A stretch of 64,000 nt of DNA from contig RQTK01000212.1 in assembly GCA_003991915.1 (NCBI GenBank), positions 36,429 to 100,428 on the forward strand. Reading direction: 5' to 3'. Positions 49,031 to 59,800 of the stretch are shown here, piece after piece; positions within the stretch are counted from its first letter, which is position 1, and every line of letters starts with the position of its first letter. This DNA comes from Elysia chlorotica (taxonomy: Eukaryota; Mollusca; Gastropoda; Plakobranchidae). A program made the translations under genes and the position numbers. The notes beneath the pieces were generated by a model that was given only the letters and a program-made list of their open reading frames with translations, ran no database searches and was not told the DNA's origin.

Positions 49031-50757
49031 CTTAATTTATCTGATATGGGGAGATTTGAGTGAGCGAGAGTCATTTTACTAAATAGTATTATTTGTGTCA
49101 TCTTCAAAGAAGTGTTTTTACCCGGTAAGACAAAAAAATGTTTTAAAAACATTACCAACATTCGTAGATGATCCGTTTGAGTATAAGAAGTGCCAAAAGT
49201 ACCCCCCCCCCCCCCATCCCCTCCCCCAAAAAAAACACACAGTGGCGAGGACACCTGTGTGTATAAAAAAATCCTCAAAACGCCCCCCCCCCCCCCCCCA
49301 ACTCCAATACAAAATCAAGTGTTGGATGCAGAAAAACAACTTTTCTGTGTGTTCCTCTTAATGGCTGTCTTACCTTTCTTCTTCTTCTCACCCTACTCCT
49401 CCTTTTCTTCACTGTTGTCCGCCATTATAAAAGAAACTTCACCCCTGATTTCGAAACCAAAATCAACAACAAAACAAAACAATACATCGTCATAATATGT
49501 TTTGTTTTGTTTTTGATTTTGGTTTTTTTTTTGTTGATATTATGTTCAGTAAGGTCTTGCTAGGTAGGCTGCAGTTGTTTTGTTTTGTTTTTTAAATAGG
49601 CAATGGGTTATATCCAAAAAGTAAGGTTAGCCTTCCCGCATATACAGACAGACAGACAAAAGTTTCTGGACGAATGTGTCTCCAAAATATCTTCATCTAC
49701 CGGTACGGCGTTACACCTGAGCCAGGCCTGTGAACGATGCCACAGGTGTGTGATGTGAGTGTGTCCGTGTGTACCTGTGCCGGTATGTGTGTGTAGTGTA
49801 GGACAATCCTTTGGATGCGGTGTTGCGGATCTGCTAGCTTTATGAGGAAGTGGCTAGTTATTTTTAGTAACGTTCTGTTTGTATAGCTTGTCTAAACTCC
49901 CAACCCAAAGTTTCGTTTTTCCCTTTGAAATCATTTTGGAGGTATGGGACGCTATTAAGTCTTTTAAAACGCCTTGATTATTCTTTCGTATATATGATCT
50001 ATTCGATATAAAACTTTATTTATTACTATGTGTGCATAATCCAATAACTATATATAGATCTAGATCTAACTCTTAAATGTAGGCCGTGGAGATTTCAAGT
50101 TTAGGATAGAAGAAAGTTGGATACCGAAAGTTAGATCTAATGCTCAAGGCCATTTAGTTGGCGTCTCGGCTAAGATTGACCACTGGTCTGTCATGTCCAA
50201 TCTTAAATCTAGACTGGAATCTAGATTTAGTCTTGATCAATATAATTCTTCTATATACATTGATCTATTTGAGAACTCAAAATGTCTAAATCTAGAGTTT
50301 GATTGGTTAGAGGTACCTCAAAATTGAATAGATATTTAGATAGAGCCTTTGAAATCTAAAATTTTTGTTCAAGATCTCAATGACGGGCTGTAAGTACAAC
50401 ATCGCGGTAGCTTATGACCCGTCATAAGCCTATTTATTAGCATTCTTACAGATGACTGTGAGATACGACAATTTTGTTCTTACAGCTCTCAATTTAGAAA
50501 TCTTGAGTCTAGATACTTACTAACTTAGCTCATAGATCTAGATTTCTAGATCTAAAAATATATTTAGTTGAACCCATGCTAGAATATTTTTTTAACTCAT
50601 TGTGCATACACACCGAGATAAGTTTTCAGGCCTGTAAAATGATTTATCCATGTTTTGAGTGGCTAGCAGCATTTAAGTGCTTCTAGCATGAGAGGATTAA
50701 TTAATATATAGCTTAACTATGTTCTTCATGGTATGTTTCTTTTCTTTCTTCTTAAAG
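49031..50757. other. No gene seen; intron/upstream flank of 4.1 exon 2
   Basis: Poly(C) and poly(A) tracts near 49200-49310, then AT-rich sequence with dense TAGATCTAGA-type motifs between 50055 and 50570. Confidence 0.6.
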
Positions 50758-50877
50758 GCCAATGACAAGAAAAAGATGAGCAGTGCATCTCCACAGAAAC
50801 CTCCCAAGCCGTCTGGTAAACAGGTCACCTGCAACGTTTACTTGCTTGATGGAGAAAGCATTGAGATATCATTGGAC
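50758..50877 (+). CDS. EPB41: 4.1 exon 2: linker and first strand of FERM F1
   Basis: 120 nt, phase 0 to 0, acceptor CTTAAAG|GCC and donor GAC|GTAAGT. It encodes a Lys/Ser/Pro linker and then the FERM start [18 protein letters not shown]. Confidence 0.9.
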
Positions 50878-53800
50878 GTAAGTTTTGTCTGACTATTAAC
50901 TATGTTGTGATTGAATTTGAAATTAATTACATTGAATGTACTCTCAATTTCATACATTTTCCCCCTCACATACCCTTTTGTGTGTATGTGGTAAATTAAT
51001 CCTGACTGACTGACTTATCGCCGTTCCGCATCATAGTCGTCAGACCGCAACGCAACGCCTCGGCTTCCTTAGACTGTATTCTTGTGCATAGAATCCTCCA
51101 CTGATCCCTCTGTTCTGCGATCTTTTTCAGGTTTTCAATGTCTTTGAAGTTTTTAAATTAATCCTGCCCTGCTGAAATAAAAGAACAGGATTGACATTTC
51201 TTGCTTTACAATATTGTTGTCACTACTCTCAAAATGTATTTGATTTATCTTATACAGTTATATATTTTTTCTTTTCTTTGTACAATATTGTATTTTGGAT
51301 CTTGGTTGTTACGAACAAATGTGTGGTACATAACTAAGTATACACTGTATTGGATAAACTTTTTATAGCTGTATAATTATAAACTATTTCGAGCACAAGT
51401 TTTCTGAAAGAGTCCTTGTTGTATACGAAATATGGAAGGATAAAATAAGTTTCAAGGATTTGGTCTTTAAGAGGTCCATAATGCTAAGCTGATTCCACTG
51501 CATTTATGATTCTGTCCTTTCTCTCCCTTCAGAAAAATGACGTTGGAAGGGCCTTGTTTGACAAAGTCTGTGAACACCAAGACCTAATTGAAAAGGATTA
51601 CTTTGGGTTTACTTACACCGATGATAGAGGACCGTCGCACTTGAAGGTTCTCTAATAAAAATCACATCTCTTGAGCTAATTTTAATCCCAATCCTTGTTG
51701 ATACTGAAGATACAAATTTACTTTTACTCATTGTAGAATGTGATTCCGTTATTTCAATCAATTAAGAATCTCTTTGGTAAAAAATGTTATTGTCATGTAA
51801 TTTAGTGAAAAATTTGTTCTAGTAGAATTAAAGTTGGAATTTAAAAAAAAATGTAATTCTAAAGTGTAAAACATTAATTTTTTTTTCTGAAATCAATACT
51901 TCAATTTATGTTTAATTGGAGTAATGCCCCTTACGTCAGTAAATTACCCCTGTGAAATAAATTAACCAGTCAGTAAATTAAGGGTTAATTACAGACTCAA
52001 CATGGATACACACGTTTCCCCTAGTTTCACAAATAAAGAGACTGAAATAATGGAAAGTTACTTATGAGAAGAATTGGAATAAAATGGATGGAGAACTTAT
52101 CAATGGTAGGTTGCTTTTGTTTTGTTTTTTAATTTTGTTTTGTTCATCCAAGTAACTGATAGGTATTTTCATGCACATTTTTTATTTATATTTCAGTACT
52201 GGCTGAATCTGGACAAGAAGATTTCAAAGCAGAAGAAAAGTAAGTTGATGAAATTGAGCCTTGCAATAGGAGATCAAACTGTTTTTGAAGATACAATTAT
52301 GAAGAAAAAGTTAAATAATTTATTTACAAATGAAATATTTTAAGACTTGTTTAACCATTATTGAGTTAAATATTTAGTCTTCTTACGTGGATGTTTGTCT
52401 GTGTGCTATCTACATCTAAAAGCTGTTTTCTTATAACATATTATTTGTAACCTTTTTAGAACTAAATAGGGTACTTTGAGAAATCACATCATTCACAGTT
52501 TCATAGAATATGTCTAGAAAATTCCTCAGTATCGTTAGAACAAACTTGTTGGAAAATGTGAGGCAACCAGGGTGAAGTGAATCGGGCACAAGTCTCTAGT
52601 ATAAGTTGTGAGCAAGAGCCATCTAAACATTTAAAAATACGATTTACATTTTTTATTTTCAAATTAAGTTGGCTATCTGGTTCTAGAAATGATAGAGTTA
52701 TAATTTTTTCAGCCTCTTAACATTCATTTGATTCTTTTTAACGCACTATCATTAACTCCAAAGGTCAAATTTCTGACTTGTGCTTGATTCACCCTGGTTG
52801 CCTCACAAATTAATGTGTAAATTGGATTCCTTATTGATAATGATAGGTCTTGTTAATGAGAACTTTTATTTGCTCCTATTTTTATTTATTTATTATCATT
52901 TTTTTACAGAAGGAGCATGGGTGTTTGAATTTGCCCTCAAGTTTTACCCGCCAGATCCCACACATTTGCGGGAAAGTTTCACCAGGTTTGTCAAATTTTG
53001 TGCATTAAGGAACACTTGATATAATAAGATAAACAATGATGACTTGCTTTGTAACTAAAGCAAAAGTTTGGTATCTTTTCAATGCTTTGGATCATTAAAT
53101 ATGGGTTGAACGGAAATGGCATAATTTATTGCTCATTGGAACTCTTTTACAAGTAGGCTTTCTAGCCATTTAAAAGTGTAATTTAATGAATGAATTTGAG
53201 TTAGAAAGAAAATGCTGTCTCACATGTGCAGAACTGTCACTGTTTTCTAATGTATATTGAGAAATATATTGTGACTTTTTCTTCTCAAAGCAAAAGGAAG
53301 ATTAAAATGATAAATTAGTTAACATAGTAAGAAGTTTCAGTACGAAGTGAAAGGAAAAAATATACTGTATCCGCTTACTGCAACTTAGTGTCGCAATTCC
53401 CAGGCATCTGGGATGGTAGCATCTTCAGCAGTTACACTACGAGTTACACTGTAGATCTTTACACCACTGGAAATGTCAAATTCATTACACTTACCGCACT
53501 ATTAATTGCATGAGGTTTATAATACAGAGAAGTAAATTTTCATTAATTTAACAGATTTTCAGTGTACACACACACACAAAGAAAAGAGTACTCTCTTTGG
53601 TGTAAATAAGAATACTATAGACCAAATGTAGAGATTCGATGTGCTTTGCCAGTTTATGCAAAAAAGATCACTTAAAATTTATTTTCAGGCAGTAACACAA
53701 ATAATAATTTGGACTTTCTTGGTTTCCTCAGATGGCTTGTTGTGCTGCAAGTTAGGCGTGATTTGCTGAGTGGAAGGTATGTGTCGTTGTGATCTTTATG

Positions 53801-56800
53801 AAAAACAAACCAACAACCAATCTATTTTATATACATTCTCACCTATCAGACCATCCACTTTCATGACTTGTGCACAGTAAAGAATCATGCTCAAACAGTT
53901 TGATTTACATATTGAAATATAATTTAGATTTTTTGCATTCATGGATGTTTATTTTTCAATGTTTTTGTATGGGCCTATGCAGTTTCCAACTTTTTGCTTT
54001 CCTACCTTAATCTTTTGTAGGGCATATTTCAAATATTTTTTTTTTTGTAGCCCTATTTCTCTAAAGACAAAAAGTCCTGCTCACTTTTTTTGCCTCCTAA
54101 GTTCGTCTTGGATATCCTATATGGCAAGAGGAGTAACAGTATATATTTTCTCTATATGGTTAATCTTATTGCTCATATATCTGCAACCATCCTCATTTTT
54201 GCTACCTACCAGAATTCCATGCACGTCAACCACATATGCCCTGCTGGGCTCGTACAACGTGCAGGCGATCATCGGAGAGTACGACCCTAGTGAGCATGGC
54301 AACTCGTATGACCACATCAAGGACATGGCCTTTGCGCCCAACCAGACTCCTGAGCTGCTGGAGAAGATTGCAGAGCTGCACAAGCACCATAAGTAAGGGA
54401 CTGACAAGTGTAATCAATAGCGGAATGAGGGAAATGCTTCTAGTTAAATAACACCTAAGATAAGATGTCATGGAGGGTCATATAAGTTGATAGGGCCCAC
54501 AGCAAGATACCTGGGACTTAGCTGATCACCTTTCATTGACACAGAGCAACTCTTCCTCTGAAGCAAACAAGTGTCAGTTTTATACATTATTATACCTAGT
54601 TCACCTATATCATCATATAGGAAAACAAGTGACTGGCTGATAATCTGAGTAAAGAAGTACCTCCCTATGAAAACAGAGGTTACTAAGACTTAGAGGGTTG
54701 TAGTTTTTGGTAATCAATTAATGAATTTGATTCTCTTAAAAAATGTAGTGTTGCTCTCCTGTACTCTGCCAGCTGCACTTAGTCGATGTCATCCTTAAAT
54801 GAACCATTTCTGTCATTCTATCTTTCCTTGTCAAAAACATCTTAACTCTATAAACCTTTATTAAACGCAGGGGCCTGACACCCGACGAGGCCGAGAAGTG
54901 TTTCCTGGACAACGCCAAGAAGCTGGCCATGTACGGGGTGGACATGCACAAGGCCAAAGACGCTGACAACAATGCGGTCATGCTCGGGGTCTGCTGCAGC
55001 GGGCTGCTCATCTACCGCGACAAGCTGCGCATCAACCGCTTCGTCTGGCCCAAGATCCTCAAGCTCTCCTACAAGAGAAACCACTTCTACATCAAGATCC
55101 GCCCCGGCGAGGTAGGGAGGAGCTACGTTAAAATAAGTGTAGTTCTATTCTACTACTATTATTACTTTTATTGAACAAAAAAAAGTTTGATTTGATCAGA
55201 AGGGAAATATTTGAGCTAAGTACGGTGTTGGCAATATTATCAAACTGAACTCAATCTAAACTTCCCCTTTATCTGTCTTAGTATGGTGTTGGCAATATTA
55301 ATATCAAACTGAACTCAATCTAATCTTCCACTTTATCTGTCAGCAAGTTATGAGAAAGGGGATAAAGAAATACTGTTTTAGCTAGATAGTTCAGTTTCTT
55401 TATCTTGCGTCTTCATGTTTTGGAGAAGAAATGGTCTCAATTTTTTCTTTACCTTAATTTGAAGTTTTGAGCAGGCATGATAAAGTATAGATGTATGTAA
55501 ATAAACTATGTCCACAATAAAGACAGTCATTATCTATCTTTTTTCAATGTATCAGTTTGTAATTTTATTTTATAGTCAAGAAAATTCTGGTGGCATTTAT
55601 ATAATACAGCATTTAAAAAAAAAATTTTTTTGGTCAAATATTTTGTTCTGAACTAAAAATATATTTGTCTGTTGCTCAGCTTGAGAGAAACGAGACGAGC
55701 ATTATGTTCAAGCTGGACAACCACCGTCTGGCCAAGCGTTTGTGGAAGACCTGCGTGGAGCACCACGCCTTCTTCAGGTAAACCCCTGAGATCACCAGCC
55801 ATGGTGGACTGGGTATAGAAATTAAGTAAATACGGTGAAACAGGCACAAGTCGACTTTTGGACTTTTTGAGATATTTAGAGTTTGCCGAGAAGCATTAAA
55901 TGCCCTTTAAGAGGTTGAAAAGTTATATATCTCTGTCTATTATAATCCAGAGCTAATCATTTTTCATAGAAATTTATAAGGTCAATGTAAAGTGCTTCTT
56001 TTAAGTAGAGAGAGCTCTAAATATTTTAAAAAATATCAGCTACTTGTGCCTGATTCACCCTATTTGCATCGCATTTGCTCAATGTAAAAAAAAATAAAAG
56101 TTACACTTGTGCAATATGCCAGTGCTGAATTTTGATTCATAAAATAATTAAAAACACGGGAAAATAAGTGTGTTTAAGAATGCTCTATGTTCCATTAGAA
56201 TTAAATAAATTGTCCACCTTTTGTTATTCCTTATTCTCATGTTGGTTGTCTGTATTTTAAAAAAGGAAGTCTGGTAAGCCTTGTTACATGATCTAAGCTT
56301 TTTTCTTGTCGTTCCTTCATTGCTTCAGGCAGATCACAACATGCATGTAAGGCATTTTTTTAATTATCAGGTGTTCACAGCAGTGCAACATGGTAATTTA
56401 GCAGCTAATAGAATGAATGAAGGAACTAGGGAAAGTGTTAAAACTGATTGCATATATTTTCTGTTTTCCTCTCAACAGATTGAGAGAGGCTGAGAAACCA
56501 GCCAACAATGTATCATTCCCGAGGTTTGGATCCAAGTTCCGCTACTCCGGCCGCACTCTGTACCAGACGCGACAGACGGCAGCGCTCCTGGACAGACCCC
56601 CGCCTTTCTTTGAACGTAACGTGCCTGGTCGAAACTCGATGGCTGATACGACCAATCGCTCCCGCAGCATGGATGAGTGTGAGTCTTTCTTTTATCATGT
56701 GACCTGTCTTGGTATGTTAGGTAACGGGTAAATCAGGCGCAAGTGGGAATTTGACTTTAGATATTTTGATTTTTATTTCAACTAAAAAGCATCAAATACA

Positions 56801-59800
56801 TTTTCATAATTTGAAAATCAAAGAACTAATAACTATACAAATAACTATAATTTTTAGATCCAGAGATAGTCTTTTTCAATGTATGAATAAAAAGGTCAAT
56901 ATAGAGTACTGTTTCTTTGATTAGGGGGCTCAAGCTCATAATTCATATTATATTAGCAAGTTGAGCCTGAAAATCCAAAATGCCTCATATATTTTCTCAT
57001 TGATTAGGTTATGGCCTTTTTTCTGTATTTCTGAAATATGTTTCTTTCTATCTTATTAGCATTCACTCATTTGAGAACTGTCTGCAAATTTGCACTCATA
57101 CCTGTCAACCAATGACTCATCCTCTAAACATTTTAGACCATATTATTGATGATACTGATTTTTTAGATCAAGTAACTATATTGAAGAAAAAAAAGTTATA
57201 TGACCAATATTATTTTTTTTTTTTAAACAACATTGTAATTATATTTTAAATAAATAATGCTGTTCACGAATTGTTAAAAATTGACCAAATAAAATATCAT
57301 AACTAATATGGTCTGTTTATTTTGATAATATGATACTCGTGTATGTGACAGGCTTGTGATTTTACTTAGAGTGTGAAGTCATAGGCTCTTTTTTAGGGTT
57401 TAGTTGGGTCATCAAGAAAAGGCACACTGAACTGCTTAATGGTGCGACTAGTCAAAAAGAGAAAATGAAGGGAGTGAAAGTAAAAACATTTGTTAGAAAA
57501 TGACACTATGCTGTTTCTGCTTGTTGACAGTGAGTGAAGTCTTTCAGCTAAGTGGAATAACTTTTTTCACGTCAACATTCTCCATATTTCATTGTGTTTT
57601 GTCTGTTTATTTCACCATGTGAGCTTGCACAATTGGAGTCCAACTGACGATTTCCTTTTTATTACCCCTGTCCAGTGGGCAACCGCTACAACCGAGATCC
57701 ATACAACGACAGTGCCTATGACCCAAACAGATCAATGGAGTATGACCCGAACCGCTCGAGGGATGAGAATGACAGGAGGGACATGAAGGGAGTCTCACCA
57801 GGTGAGAATAGTATACAGTGAAAACCTGTTTACTGGCATGTCTTAAAGTTTATTTTACCTCAAGTTTTGTTATGAAGTGAAATTTCTGGGATCCCTGTGG
57901 CAAACAAGCACAGAATGTTTAGCTGAGGTGTTGTATTGTTTTCTAGTTAATACTAAAAGTAAAGGGTGGGAATGACATTAATGACAACCTACTTCTTGTT
58001 GCCTTGGCGCTCTGTGCAACAAGTATGTGACAAACTCGACTATACTTTACAAAAGATTTACCTTTTTTCAAATGTCTCCTACTGACCAGCTAGTTCATGT
58101 TTCTCTGACTCCTCCCCTCGATCCAGCCTACGCGACCGCTGGTAGAGATGGGCGTGACGGGATGTCGGCAGGGGATGAGGACACGTTACAGAGGCGCCCT
58201 TATGACACTGACACGGCTGATCGCAGGGACAAAAAGCACGGTGCAGGGGTAAGAACTGTGATGTGGGCTGTGTAGTGGGGTCGAGCTGGCTTAACTCATT
58301 TGCATTACATTCCATGAACTTGATGTATGTTCAGGTCACTTCGCACCCAAAGTTGTAATGTATTGTTTTACACTCTATCATAAGTGATACTCTAAAGGGA
58401 CATTACAATCATGTAAACTGTTTTTACATGTAGAATTTAACAGTGTCGCCAATTTACTTTTATTTTATGCATTTTATAAATTTAAAATATGTCTCACCTA
58501 AATAAACAGTTATTATAATATAGACCCTATGTATTTGTATGACTCATTATGCTAACCTTTTAAAATGAAATTTTTAAAAGTAAAGTTCTTAAATTATTTT
58601 CCCACTCAGCGTCTCTGATCCACTTATGGCCTTATGGATGCTGTTGAATCACTGACTAGATTTAGGAGAGTCAGACAATTTGAATAACCTCCTTTTGTAG
58701 GGAACATATTAGTCTTGTGGTCTAAAATATGTAACTTGTATGATGCTGTTGAATTACTGACTAGCTTGTTGTTTGATGCTGTTGAATTCTGACTAGCTTG
58801 TTGTTTGATGCTGTTGAATTCTGACTAGCTTGTTTGATGCTGTTGAATTACTGACTAGCTTGTTGTTTGATGCTGTTGAATTACTGACTAGCTTGTTGTT
58901 TGATGCTGTTGAATTACTGACTAGCTTGTTGTTTGATGCTGTTGAATTACTGACTAGTAGCTTGTTTGCTGTTGAATTACTGACTAGCTTGTTGTTTGAT
59001 GCTGTTGAATTACTGACTAGCTTGTTGTTTGATGCTGTTGAATTACTGACTAGCTTGTTGTTTGATGCTGTTGAATTACTGACTAGCTTGTTGTTTGATG
59101 CTGTTGAATTACTGACTAGCGTGTTTGCTGTTGAATCGCTGACTAGCTTGTTGTTTGATGATGTTGAATTACTGACTAGCTCGTTGTTTGATGCTGTTGA
59201 ATCGCTCACAAGTCTGTTTGTTCTGCCTGGTTCAGGAAGCCACACTGGAGCGCGAGCGAGGCAGGGGTAAAGGTTACGACCAGGACGACTCAATGGGTCT
59301 CCATGCGGGCCAGGAGTACGATCCTTACGCTGGCGAGACGGACAAAGAGCGCAGGAAGCGAGAGAAGGAGGAGGAAAAGCGCCGGAAGAAGGAGGCTGAG
59401 GAGGAGAAGAAGAAGAAGAAAGGCAGGAAGGGCAAAGATGATCTGAACACATCAGAAGATAGACTGGACAATATGGTGAGATTGGTTTGCTGGTGGTATG
59501 TCTTATTTATAGTATAGGTGGGAATGAAATAGTGACAACCTACTTCTTGTTTCCTTGGCGCTCTGTGCAACAAGTATGTGACAAACTTGACTATACTTTA
59601 CAAAAGATTTACCTTTTTCAAATGTCTCCCATTGACCAGCTAGTTCATGTTTCTCTGACTCTTCCCCGCTATCCAGCCTACGCGACCGCTGGTAGAGATG
59701 GGCGTGACGGGATGTCGGCAGGGGATGAGGACACGTTACAGAGGCGCCCTTATGACACTGACACGGCTGATCGCAGGGACAAAAAGCACGGTGCAGGGGT

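Noticed and set aside
58793..59452. 219-residue minus-strand frame rich in [11 protein letters not shown] repeats
   Set aside because: Produced by the 33-bp minisatellite (multiple of three) and the antisense of 4.1 exon 13; no start, splice or family support.
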